DNA from: Sphingomonas taxi
Lineage (GTDB): Bacteria; Pseudomonadota; Alphaproteobacteria; Sphingomonadales; Sphingomonadaceae
NCBI GenBank assembly: GCA_003243195.1
Contig: QFQI01000002.1
Coordinates: forward strand, 62,001-126,000
Length of the DNA: 64,000 bases
Reading direction: 5' to 3'
Position numbers and translations under genes: made by a program. The notes under the pieces are model-generated. The model made no database searches. It was not told the DNA's origin and saw only the letters and a list, made by a program, of their open reading frames with translations. Within the stretch, counting starts at the first letter, position 1; the number at the start of each line of letters is the position of its first letter. Positions 54,044 through 63,557 of the stretch are shown one piece after another.

Positions 54044-54553
54044 ATGATCCACGTCGAACTCACCCGCGAAGATCCCTGGCCCGATGAGGCATGGGAGCGA
54101 CGCGCGCTGGCGGCCGTGCGCGCCGCGATCGGGCGCACGCCGCATGGCGAGCTGCTGACCACGCCCGCGCATGTCGAGATCAGCGTGCGGCTGACCAGCG
54201 ATGCCGAGGTGCAGGCGCTCAACCGCCAGTATCGCGACAAGGACAGGCCGACCAACGTGCTGTCCTTCCCGATGGTGCAGCCCGACCTGATCGACACCGT
54301 GTCGCAGAACAGCGACGATGGCGAGCTGCTGCTGGGCGACATCGTGCTGGCGCATGGCGTGTGCGTCGCCGAGGCGGCGGAACGGAACATCACGCCGGCC
54401 GATCATTTCACGCATCTGGTGGTGCATGGCTGCCTGCATCTGCTAGGCTATGACCACATGACCGACGACGAGGGGGATGCGATGGAGCAGATCGAGCGCG
54501 ATGCGCTGGGCGAGCTCGGCATCGCGGACCCCTATCTGATTCGCGAGGATTGA
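54044..54553 (+). CDS. ybeY: Endoribonuclease YbeY
   Basis: Zinc-dependent single-strand RNase needed for 16S rRNA 3' maturation and ribosome quality control, 169 residues. The zinc motif HLVVHGCLHLLGYDH (near residue 125) is intact, preceded by DKDRPTNVLSFP and LGDIVLAHG. It follows vapC by one base and has no independent promoter that I can see, so its expression should depend on the vapBC transcript or readthrough from phoH. Confidence 0.95.
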   Translation: MIHVELTREDPWPDEAWERRALAAVRAAIGRTPHGELLTTPAHVEISVRLTSDAEVQALNRQYRDKDRPTNVLSFPMVQPDLIDTVSQNSDDGELLLGDIVLAHGVCVAEAAERNITPADHFTHLVVHGCLHLLGYDHMTDDEGDAMEQIERDALGELGIADPYLIRED

Positions 54554-54564
54554 ACGCAGCGGCG

Positions 54565-55479
<915 letters not shown>

Positions 55480-55582
55480 CGCCGCGTCAAGGGCGCGGGG
55501 CGCGCCGGCGAGCGATGGAGGGGAACCGGCCGCGCATCACCGCGGATGACGCGCGCCGCGCTTTGTTCTACCGCTCCTTGCC

Positions 55583-56179
55583 ATGATCGCGCATCTCAAG
55601 GGAGTTCTCACCGCCACCGGCATCGACCATGCGGTGATCGACGTCGGCGGGGTCGGCTATCTGGTCGGCGCGTCGGCGCGGACGCTGGCGACGATCGGGC
55701 CGGTTGGCGAGGCGGCGACGCTGTTCACCGAAATGCTGGTCGCGGAGGATTTCATCCGGCTGGTCGGCTTCGCGAATGCCGCGGAGCGGGACTGGTTCCG
55801 GCTGCTGACCGGCGTGCAGGGAGTGGGCGCGCGCGTGGCGCTGGCGATCCTCTCCGCGCTGGAACCGGCGGATCTCGGCCGCGCGGTGATGGCGCAGGAC
55901 AAGGCGACGGTCGCGCGCGCCAATGGCGTGGGACCGAAACTGGCCGAACGGATCGTGCGCGAGCTGAAGGACAAGGTCGGCGGCGTCGCGCTCGGCCCCG
56001 CGGCGGCGGCGCAGGTGCTGCCGGTCGGCGCCGGTGCCGACGCGGTATCCGCGCTGCTGAACCTGGGCTTCCGCCCGGCGGAGGCGAGCAGCGCGGTGGC
56101 GGCGGCGGAGGAGGACCTGGGCGCGGGCGCGACGCTGGACGCGCTGGTGCGGCTGGCGCTGCGCAAGGCCGCGAAATAG
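55583..56179 (+). CDS. ruvA: Holliday junction branch migration protein RuvA
   Basis: A 198-residue DNA-binding subunit of RuvAB. An OB-fold domain (MIAHLKGVLTATGIDHAVID, GVGYLVGASART) is followed by helix-hairpin-helix motifs (LTGVQGVGARVALAILSAL, RANGVGPKLAERIVRELKDK) and a C-terminal UBA-like domain that contacts RuvB. ruvB and ruvC are not adjacent. A potential 23-codon reading frame ends in an ATGA overlap with its start. Confidence 0.95.
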   Translation: MIAHLKGVLTATGIDHAVIDVGGVGYLVGASARTLATIGPVGEAATLFTEMLVAEDFIRLVGFANAAERDWFRLLTGVQGVGARVALAILSALEPADLGRAVMAQDKATVARANGVGPKLAERIVRELKDKVGGVALGPAAAAQVLPVGAGADAVSALLNLGFRPAEASSAVAAAEEDLGAGATLDALVRLALRKAAK

Positions 56180-56370
56180 CTTACCGGCCCGGCCGCGGGA
56201 ACCACACGCCGCCGCCCCGCCGCGCCGTCATCCCCGCGTGCGTTACCCCGACGTGGCGACAGGCCGGTCGGCGTAGCGGTATCGCGCGCACGCAACCCGT
56301 GACCGCCGCCCCTACGCCCCGGCGTTCGCCGCCATGACGCAGGATCGGGACGGCCGGTCGCCGCCGCCCG

Positions 56371-57744
56371 TCAGGCCGATGCGGACGAGCCGCCGCGACC
56401 GCGACCGCGTCCACCGCGGCTGCGGCGCGCACCGCCGCCACCGGCGCTGGCATTGGCGTAGTTGCGGCCCTGCGGCGAGCCCGGCGTGGCGCGCGGGGCG
56501 TGCGTCGCCTTCGGGCGCGCCGGCGGGCGACCGCCGCGCGGGCGATCCTCGCGCGGGGCCGGGTCGGCACCGATCGTCTTGACGCGCTGCGCCTTCAACT
56601 GCTCGGCCTGACGCAGGAAGTCCTCCGGCAATTCCGACACCGCGATCTTCTGCCGGGTCAGCTTCTCGATATCCTTCAGGTACGGCCGCTCGTCATCGGC
56701 GCAGAAGGCGATCGCCTCCCCGCTGCGCCCCGCACGCGCGGTGCGGCCGATGCGGTGGACATATTGCTCCGCCACGTTGGGCAGCTCGAAGTTGAAGACA
56801 TGGCTGACGCCCGACACGTCGATGCCGCGCGCGGCGATGTCGGTGGCGACCAGGATCGGCACCTCGCCGGACTTGAACGCCGCCAGCGCGCGCTCGCGCT
56901 GCGGCTGGCTCTTGTTGCCATGGATCGCGTTGGCGGCGACGCCGTTGCCGGCCAGCAGCTTCACGACGCGGTCCGCGCCATGCTTGGTGCGGGTGAACAC
57001 CAACGCGCGGTCGACGGGCATGTCGCGCAGCAGGATGGTGAGCAGCGCCTGCTTCTCGGTCTGGTTGCAGAAGATCACCGACTGGTCGACACGCTCGGCG
57101 GTGGTCGACTGCGGCACGACGCTGACGGTGACCGGGTCGGTCAGGAACTGATCGGCGAGCTGGCGGATCGACGCCGGCATCGTGGCGGAGAAAAACAGCG
57201 ACTGGCGCTTGCGCGGCAGCATCCGCACGATCTTCTTGAGCGCGTGGATGAAGCCCAGGTCGAGCATCTGGTCGGCTTCGTCCAGCACCAGGATTTCGAG
57301 CATCGACAGGTTCAGGAAGCCCTGCTCGATCACGTCGATCAGGCGACCGGGGGTCGCCACCAGGATATCGACGCCCCGCGCGACATCGGTGCGGTTCTTG
57401 TTGATGCTGGTGCCGCCGAACACGGTGGCGACGGTCATCTTCGAGAACTGGCCATAGGCGCGGGCGGACTCGGCGATCTGGCTGGCCAGCTCGCGCGTGG
57501 GCGCCAGCACCAGCATGCGGCAATGCGTCGGCAGCACGCGCTTGCCGGCGGCATTCAGGCGCTGGATCGACGGCAGCACGAACGCCGCGGTCTTGCCGGT
57601 GCCGGTCTGCGCGATGCCGAGCAGGTCGCGCCCTTCGAGGAGCTGCGGGATGCTGTCGCGCTGGATCGGGGTCGGTTCGGTATAGCCTTTGGCTTCGAGC
57701 GCGCGGACGAGCGGCTCGGCCAGGCCGAGAGTGGCGAAAGACAT
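56371..57744 (-). CDS. rhlE: DEAD-box RNA helicase, RhlE type
   Basis: A 457-residue ATP-dependent RNA helicase. Motifs are MSFATLGLAEPLVRALEAKG (Q-motif region), AQTGTGKTAAF (I), APTRELASQ (Ia), VLDEADQMLD (II), FFSATMP (III), DIAARGIDV (V) and HRIGRTARAG (VI). A basic Gly/Arg-rich tail (GGGGARRSRGGRGRGRGG) follows. It probably aids ribosome assembly and cold growth. The ATG at 57744 starts the conserved domain. It is divergent from the hybrid kinase across 250 bases. Confidence 0.93.
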   Translation of the reverse strand: MSFATLGLAEPLVRALEAKGYTEPTPIQRDSIPQLLEGRDLLGIAQTGTGKTAAFVLPSIQRLNAAGKRVLPTHCRMLVLAPTRELASQIAESARAYGQFSKMTVATVFGGTSINKNRTDVARGVDILVATPGRLIDVIEQGFLNLSMLEILVLDEADQMLDLGFIHALKKIVRMLPRKRQSLFFSATMPASIRQLADQFLTDPVTVSVVPQSTTAERVDQSVIFCNQTEKQALLTILLRDMPVDRALVFTRTKHGADRVVKLLAGNGVAANAIHGNKSQPQRERALAAFKSGEVPILVATDIAARGIDVSGVSHVFNFELPNVAEQYVHRIGRTARAGRSGEAIAFCADDERPYLKDIEKLTRQKIAVSELPEDFLRQAEQLKAQRVKTIGADPAPREDRPRGGRPPARPKATHAPRATPGSPQGRNYANASAGGGGARRSRGGRGRGRGGSSASA

Positions 57745-57994
57745 GGAAATAGAGTCCTGAACAGGGCCGTCCCGCACGCCGGACAGGCGCACGGGTGGCG
57801 GGGAAGATCGACACCCCGCGTGACTTGGGAAGCCCGTGAAAAAACGACCGAGACGGAGCCGGGACCCATGGGATCCGATCACGCTGCCAACGCCTCGATG
57901 GGCGCCATGTGGCCCAGCCGCTGCGAAAAGTCAAGCCGGACCGGCAATGTTCAGTTCCGCGCAACCCCGCGCCGTGTATGACGTTCGCGCCGCC

Positions 57995-60097
57995 ATGACC
58001 AACGCTTCCGAATTCCGCAGCCGTACGGCCGACGCCCCTGCCATCGGGCGCTGGGATTGGGACATCGTGGCCGACCGCGTCACCTCCGACCCCGGTTTCG
58101 CGGTCATGTACGGCGTGCCGCCCGAACAGGCGGCCGCGGGTGCGCCGATCGTGCGCTTCTTCGGCGGCATCGCGCCGCAGGATCTGCCGCGCGTGCGCGC
58201 GGCGATCGACCACAGCATCGCCACCGGCGCGCCGTTCGATGAGGAATATCGCGTCGCCGGCCCGGACGGGCGCTGGCGCTGGCTGGCCGCGCAGGGCCGC
58301 GTCGACCATGACGAGAACGGGCGCGCGACGCACCTGCCGGGGATCAGCTTCGATATAGACATGCGCAAGCGCGCCGAACTGCGGCTGGCGGCGCTGGTCG
58401 AGCTGGGCGACCGGCTGCGCGACGCGGGCGACGCCGGCGACCTGGCGCTGGCGGCGGCGCGCATTCTCGGCAAGGCGCTGGACGTCAGCCGGGCGGGCTA
58501 TGGCACCGTCGATCCGGTCGCGGAGACGATCACCACCGAACGCGCCTTCTGTTCGGAGGGCGTCGCGCCGCTGCCCGCGGTGCTGCACTTCCGCGACTAT
58601 GGCAGCTATATCGAGGATCTGAAGAACGGCGTGACCGTGGCGATCCCCGACGTGCGGGAGGACGACCGGACACGCGGCACCGCCGACGCGCTGAAGGCGC
58701 TCGCGGCGATGTCGTTCATCAACATGCCGGTGACCGAACAGGGCGGCTTCGTGGCGCTGCTGTACCTGAACCACGCCACGCCCCGCATCTGGCTGGACGA
58801 GGAACTGTCGTTCGTGCGCGAGGTGGCGGAGCGCACCCGCGACGCGGTGGAACGCCGCCGGGCCGAGGGCGAGCTGGCGGCGCTCAACGCGCGGCTGGAG
58901 CAGGAGGTGGAGGCGCGCACCGCCGCGCTGATGGCGGCGGAGGAACAGCTCCGTCAGGCGCACAAGATGGAGGCGGTCGGCCAGTTGACCGGCGGGCTGG
59001 CGCATGATTTCAACAATCTGCTCACCGGCATCTCCGGCGCGCTGGAGATGATGCAGGTGCGCGTCGCGCAGGGGCGGATCGGCGAGCTGGACCGCTATGT
59101 CGTCGCCGCGCAGGGCGCGACCCGCCGTGCCGCCGCCCTCACCCACCGCCTGCTCGCCTTCTCGCGGCGGCAGACGCTCGATCCGCGGCCAACCGACGTC
59201 AACCGGCTGGTGGCGGGGATGGAGGAGCTGATCCGCCGCACGCTGGGGCCGGCGATCACGCTGGAGGTGGTCGGCACCGCCGGGCTGTGGAACACGCTGG
59301 TCGATCCCAACCAGCTCGAGAACGCGCTGCTGAACCTGTGCATCAACGCGCGCGATGCGATGCCGGACGGCGGGCGCGTAACGATCGAGACGGCCAACAA
59401 GTGGATGGACGACCGCGCGGCGCGCGCGCGCGACCTGCCGCCGGGCCAGTATCTGTCGTTGTGCGTCAGCGACACCGGCACGGGCATGACGCCGGAAGTG
59501 CAGGCGCGCGCCTTCGACCCCTTCTACACCACCAAGCCGCTGGGCGAGGGCACCGGGCTGGGCCTGTCGATGATCTACGGCTTCGCGCGCCAGTCCGCCG
59601 GGCAGGTGCGCATCTACAGCGAGCCGGGCGAGGGCACGACCGTGTGCATCTACCTGCCGCGCCACCACGGCGCCGCGCCCGACGAGCAGGATGCCACGCT
59701 GCCGCTCGACCAGGCGCCGCCCGCGCACGGCACGCCGACCGTGCTGGTGGTGGACGACGAGCCGACCGTGCGGATGCTGGTGATCGAGGTGCTGGACGAG
59801 CTCGGCTATGCCGTGCTGGAGGCGGGCGACGGCGCGTCGGCGCTGCGGCTGCTGGAAAGCGGCATCCGCCCCGACCTGCTGGTCACCGACGTCGGCCTGC
59901 CCGGGCAGATGAACGGGCGGCAGGTGGCGGATGCGGCGCTGGCGCTGTTCCCCACGCTGCGCGTGCTGTTCATCACCGGCTATGCCGAAAATGCGGTGAT
60001 CGGCAGCGGGCAACTCGACCCGCACATGGCGCTGGTGACCAAGCCGTTCTCGATGGAAGGCCTGGCGGCCAAGGTGCGCGCACTGCTGGCGCAATAG
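57995..60097 (+). CDS. PAS-GAF hybrid histidine kinase/response regulator
   Basis: A 700-residue cytosolic hybrid kinase. A PAS domain is at about 20-125 (WDIVADRVTSDPGFAVMYGV, YRVAGPDGRWRWLAAQG). A GAF domain is at about 130-290 (AARILGKALDVSRAGYGTVD). A coiled linker precedes HisKA with GLAHDFNNLLTGISGALEMM (His near 338). The ATPase has LINARDAMP-type N box NLCINARDAMPDGG and GTGLGLSMIYGF. The C-terminal receiver has phospho-Asp in LLVTDVGLPGQ (near 632). It has no membrane helices. Signal unknown. The ATG at 57995 is favoured; 57947 is possible. Confidence 0.9.
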   Translation: MTNASEFRSRTADAPAIGRWDWDIVADRVTSDPGFAVMYGVPPEQAAAGAPIVRFFGGIAPQDLPRVRAAIDHSIATGAPFDEEYRVAGPDGRWRWLAAQGRVDHDENGRATHLPGISFDIDMRKRAELRLAALVELGDRLRDAGDAGDLALAAARILGKALDVSRAGYGTVDPVAETITTERAFCSEGVAPLPAVLHFRDYGSYIEDLKNGVTVAIPDVREDDRTRGTADALKALAAMSFINMPVTEQGGFVALLYLNHATPRIWLDEELSFVREVAERTRDAVERRRAEGELAALNARLEQEVEARTAALMAAEEQLRQAHKMEAVGQLTGGLAHDFNNLLTGISGALEMMQVRVAQGRIGELDRYVVAAQGATRRAAALTHRLLAFSRRQTLDPRPTDVNRLVAGMEELIRRTLGPAITLEVVGTAGLWNTLVDPNQLENALLNLCINARDAMPDGGRVTIETANKWMDDRAARARDLPPGQYLSLCVSDTGTGMTPEVQARAFDPFYTTKPLGEGTGLGLSMIYGFARQSAGQVRIYSEPGEGTTVCIYLPRHHGAAPDEQDATLPLDQAPPAHGTPTVLVVDDEPTVRMLVIEVLDELGYAVLEAGDGASALRLLESGIRPDLLVTDVGLPGQMNGRQVADAALALFPTLRVLFITGYAENAVIGSGQLDPHMALVTKPFSMEGLAAKVRALLAQ

Positions 60098-60215
60098 CCC
60101 CGGCGACCTTCGCGATCGCGCGGCGGGAACAGCGGCACCACTATTTCGCGGATGCGGGAAAGCAACGTCGCGGCGATCGCGAGTCGAAGCGGCATGCGCG
60201 CCGACAACACGACGA

Positions 60216-60247
60216 GACGTGCCGCCGGCGGGGCGGCACGTCGTCTT
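60216..60247 (+). terminator. Terminator-like hairpin after the hybrid kinase
   Basis: GACGTGCCGCC and GGCGGCACGTC pair perfectly over 11 bp around a 5-base loop, followed by GTCTT. It is about 120 bases beyond the kinase stop and upstream of the SGNH hydrolase gene. Confidence 0.55.
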
Positions 60248-60349
60248 CATGACCTTTGCAGCATCGGAAAGATTTATTAACGCATCGGCCTTAACCAGCC
60301 TTCCGTGGCCCGGTCATCTTCCGGGCATCCAGCCGGAAGGGCATCCGTC

Positions 60350-61201
60350 ATGGTGAAATCTATGTTATTTATCGCAGCGTTGGCGGCAGCCACTCCGGCT
60401 GAGGCCAATCCGCTCAAGGAATGTTATTCGCTGTTGGGCGATCAGGTCTATACGACCACCGACAAGGCGAAGCTGGAAGCGGACATCGCCTGCTTCAAGG
60501 CCGCCAAGTGGCAGATCGACATCAGCATCGCCAATCGCCAGGCGCGGCTCGACAAGCTGACCCCGCCGCCGCCGCAGCCCACCAGCACGCGCCCGATCGT
60601 GGTCGCGGAGGGCGACAGCATCTCGCTGTTCTGGAACGGATCGTACACCGGCATCTACGCGCTTCGTCACCCGAACGTCGACGTGCGCGGCGTGGCGGTG
60701 TCGGGGTCGCGGATCACGGACGGCAACGGCGGCAACGGCATGGTGCAGCGCCGCGCCGGCGACCTGGCCAGCGGCCCCAAGATCGTCACCGTGCTGATCG
60801 GCGCCAACGACCTGGGCGACGGCCAATATGCCACCACGCAGGACTGGCTGAACTCGCTGTGGGCCTATGTCGCCTCGGTCAAGGCGACGGGCGCGAAGGT
60901 GGCGGTGGGCACGGTGCTGCCGCTGTGCGTGCCGCAGATCGCCTATTACAACGATCGCCATCGTGAGCGCCGCCCGATCGTGAACGCCGCGATCCGTGAC
61001 GCCGCCGCCAACAAGACGATCGACGCGGTGATCGACTTCGCCGCCGATCCGGTCATGGGGCCGGACGCGGCGGCGTGCGACAAGACGCTGTTCAAGGACG
61101 GCATCCACCCGACCGACGGCAACGTGCAGCTCGCCGGTGGTTCGGGCAAGATGGCGGTCATCTACGAAAAGGTCGTCGACCGGCTGCTCGCCGGCCAGTA
61201 A
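60350..61201 (+). CDS. Exported SGNH/GDSL hydrolase
   Basis: A 283-residue protein with a signal peptide (MVKSMLFIAALAAATPAEAN). The SGNH blocks are clear: VVAEGDSISLFW (block I, near residue 82), GVAVSGSRITDGNGG (II), VLIGANDLGDGQ (III) and FKDGIHPTDGN (V, catalytic Asp/His). Family members are esterases or acetylhydrolases; a periplasmic role on cell-surface polysaccharide would fit the glycosyltransferase genes that follow, but this is inference. AAGGG precedes the ATG. Confidence 0.85.
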   Translation: MVKSMLFIAALAAATPAEANPLKECYSLLGDQVYTTTDKAKLEADIACFKAAKWQIDISIANRQARLDKLTPPPPQPTSTRPIVVAEGDSISLFWNGSYTGIYALRHPNVDVRGVAVSGSRITDGNGGNGMVQRRAGDLASGPKIVTVLIGANDLGDGQYATTQDWLNSLWAYVASVKATGAKVAVGTVLPLCVPQIAYYNDRHRERRPIVNAAIRDAAANKTIDAVIDFAADPVMGPDAAACDKTLFKDGIHPTDGNVQLAGGSGKMAVIYEKVVDRLLAGQ

Positions 61202-61283
61202 GCGGCACACCTGGAGCGGACCGGCCCCGCGGGCCGGTCCGCTTCCGCCGGTCCGCCGTCGGGGCGCCCGAACGACCGCGCCC

Positions 61284-62378
61284 TCACCGGCGCGGTGCCG
61301 CGATCACCTCCGCCAGGAAGTCACGATACTGCGCCGCCACGCGCGGCCAGGCGAAGTTGGCGGCGCGTGCCTGCCCGCGCGGCACCAGCGTCGCGCGGGC
61401 GGCGATCGCCTCGCCCAGCGCGCGCGCCACGCCGGCGGGATCGCCGGTATCGAGCAGCACCGCATCCTCGCCGACGATCCAGCGCAGCCGTTCCGATTCG
61501 TGCCCCACGATCGGCAGGCCGCAGCCCAGCGCCTCGATGAAGACGTTGCCGAACGACTCCTCCCTCGACAGGTGCAGGAACACGTCGGCCGAACGGTAGA
61601 GCGCCGGCATCTCGGTCGCGGCGACGGTCAGCCGGCGGAAACGGCCGGGCAGCAGTTCGCCCGCGAGCCGGTCCACCGCCTCGCGTTCCGGCCCGTCGCC
61701 CGCGACCACCAGTTGCGCGCCCGGCATGTGGCTGACCGCGCGCACGCCGTCCGCGACGCGCTTCGACGGGATCAGCGCGCTGACCATCAGCACGATCGGC
61801 CCCGCCACCGGGAGGCCCAGCGGCGCGCGCTCCGCCGGTCCGGGAGTGAAGCGGGTCGCGTCGATGCCGTTGGGAATCAGCGCGCAGCGCCAGCGCTCGC
61901 GGTTGCGCGCCAGATAATCGGGGTTCGTGCACACCAGCCCCTCGCAGCCGAAGGTGCGGTATTCGGCATCGTCGGACCATGCGGGCCAGTCGCCGTTCTG
62001 CGTCACGAAGACGTGCGGCGGTCGCTGCCCGCCGGCGACCGGACGGCGCAGCGCCCAGTTGGTGAACGGAAAGGAACAGGTGATCGTCACGTCGTGATCG
62101 GCGGGGCGATAGGCGCGCAGCAGCCCGGGCACGAAGCTCGCCTCCTCCCACCCGGTCTCGCTGCGCAGCGCCGGCAGCCGCGGCATCCGCTCCAGCCGCT
62201 CGCGCCGCACCGATCCGGCATGCAGGAAACGGTACGGCGTGCCGTCGCGCGGCGGGCCAGAGCCGATCACCGTCACCTGCTCGCCCGACCGGCCGAGTTC
62301 GGTGGCGAGCGACAGCAACGCGATCTCCGCGCCGCGTTCGAAACGGTGGAAGCCGGGCAGCGCGAACAGGATGCGCAT
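61284..62378 (-). CDS. GT4 family glycosyltransferase
   Basis: A 364-residue GT-B glycosyltransferase. The N-terminus is MRILFALPGFHRFERGAEIA (glycine-rich acceptor side). ALIPNGIDATRF, IVLMVSALIPSKRVADGVRA, VVAGDGPERE and the donor-site segment LHLSREESFGNVFIEALGCG follow, with the E-x7-E pair intact. It probably adds one sugar in exopolysaccharide or glycolipid assembly. It is divergent from the next two glycosyltransferase genes across a 200-base gap with no other gene. Confidence 0.87.
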   Translation of the reverse strand: MRILFALPGFHRFERGAEIALLSLATELGRSGEQVTVIGSGPPRDGTPYRFLHAGSVRRERLERMPRLPALRSETGWEEASFVPGLLRAYRPADHDVTITCSFPFTNWALRRPVAGGQRPPHVFVTQNGDWPAWSDDAEYRTFGCEGLVCTNPDYLARNRERWRCALIPNGIDATRFTPGPAERAPLGLPVAGPIVLMVSALIPSKRVADGVRAVSHMPGAQLVVAGDGPEREAVDRLAGELLPGRFRRLTVAATEMPALYRSADVFLHLSREESFGNVFIEALGCGLPIVGHESERLRWIVGEDAVLLDTGDPAGVARALGEAIAARATLVPRGQARAANFAWPRVAAQYRDFLAEVIAAPRR

Positions 62379-62594
62379 CGTCTGTTGATCCTTCCGGCGC
62401 GGGGCTCGCGCATTCCCTCGAATTTAACGCATGCGGTGCTAGAGGATGGGCGGCCGATCAAGCCCGTTTGATTCGTCGCGCTTTCTGGACCATTCCCGCA
62501 CCCGCATGAAGCCGATTGCGAACCATCCCGATCCGGTGCGGCTAGCCCGTCGCCGGATGTCGCGCGGCGCCGCGACGGGGGTCCGGCGGTGACC

Positions 62595-63557
62595 ATGCCG
62601 GGCACCACGCTGGGGATCGTCGCGATCGGACGCAACGAAGGCGAGCGGCTGGTGCGCTGCCTGCGTTCGCTGCCGGGCAGCGGGGCGACGGTGGTCTATG
62701 TCGATTCGGCCTCCACAGACGGCAGCGCCGATCGCGCGCGGGCGCTGGGTGCGCGGGTGGTCGATCTCGACATGACGTTGCCGTTCACCGCCGCACGCGC
62801 GCGCAACGCCGGGCTGGCGGTATTGCCGCAGGTGACGCTGGTCCAGTTCATCGACGGCGATTGCGTGCTGGACGCGGGCTGGCTGGATGTCGCCACCGCC
62901 TTCCTCGACGCGCACCCGGACGTGGCGGTGGTGTGCGGGCGGCGGCGCGAATCGCACCCGCAGGCATCGGTGTTCAACCGGCTGTGCGACATGGAATGGG
63001 ACACGCCGGTCGGCGAGGCGGCGGCGTGCGGCGGCGACGCGCTGATGCGCGCCGAGGCGGTGCGCGGCATCGGCGGGTTCCGCGACGACCTGACCGCCGG
63101 GGAGGAGCCGGAGCTGTGCGCGCGGCTGCGCCAACGCGGCTGGCGCGTGTGGCGGATCGACGCGGAGATGACGCGCCACGACGCGGCGATGCTGCGCTGG
63201 CGGCAATGGTGGTGGCGCGCGGTGCGCGGCGGGTTCGGTTATGCGCAGGCGGGGGACGCCACCGCGTCATTGCCCGAACCGCTGTACCGACGCGAGGTGA
63301 ACCGGGCGCAATGGTGGGCCGGCATCATCCCCTTCACCGGCGTGGCGCTGGCGATCGTCGTGCATCCCGCGCTGCTGCTGCTGCCGGTGGTCGCCTTCGC
63401 CGCGCAGGTCGCGCGGATCGCGCTGCGCGGACGCGCGCCGCGCGGCATGGCATGGCCGCACGCCTTCTTCACGATGCTGGCCAAATTCCCCGAATTGCAG
63501 GGCGTGGTGCGCTACCGGCGCCAGCGTCACCTGACGTCCGCGATCACCTACAAATGA
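62595..63557 (+). CDS. GT2 family membrane glycosyltransferase
   Basis: About 320 residues. The GT2 fold has GIVAIGRNEGERLVRCLRSL (residues 7-26), VVYVDSASTDGSADRA, the DxD-like FIDGDC (near 92), ACGGDALMRAEAV and GEEPELCARLRQRGW. Two hydrophobic helices near the C-terminus anchor it in the membrane. A GTG six bases upstream of the ATG (62589) is also in frame. Its stop overlaps the next gene by ATGA, so it begins a polysaccharide operon running out of the window. Confidence 0.88.
   Translation: MPGTTLGIVAIGRNEGERLVRCLRSLPGSGATVVYVDSASTDGSADRARALGARVVDLDMTLPFTAARARNAGLAVLPQVTLVQFIDGDCVLDAGWLDVATAFLDAHPDVAVVCGRRRESHPQASVFNRLCDMEWDTPVGEAAACGGDALMRAEAVRGIGGFRDDLTAGEEPELCARLRQRGWRVWRIDAEMTRHDAAMLRWRQWWWRAVRGGFGYAQAGDATASLPEPLYRREVNRAQWWAGIIPFTGVALAIVVHPALLLLPVVAFAAQVARIALRGRAPRGMAWPHAFFTMLAKFPELQGVVRYRRQRHLTSAITYK

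Noticed and set aside
56693..60250. Minus-strand open frame of about 1185 codons across rhlE and the hybrid kinase
   Set aside because: Antisense or out of frame to conserved genes, crosses an obvious divergent promoter region, and its composition is that of a GC shadow frame.
60283..60300. Pair of TTAA words suggesting a CtrA site before the SGNH gene
   Set aside because: The spacing is 10 bases, not the 7 of the TTAA-N7-TTAA consensus.
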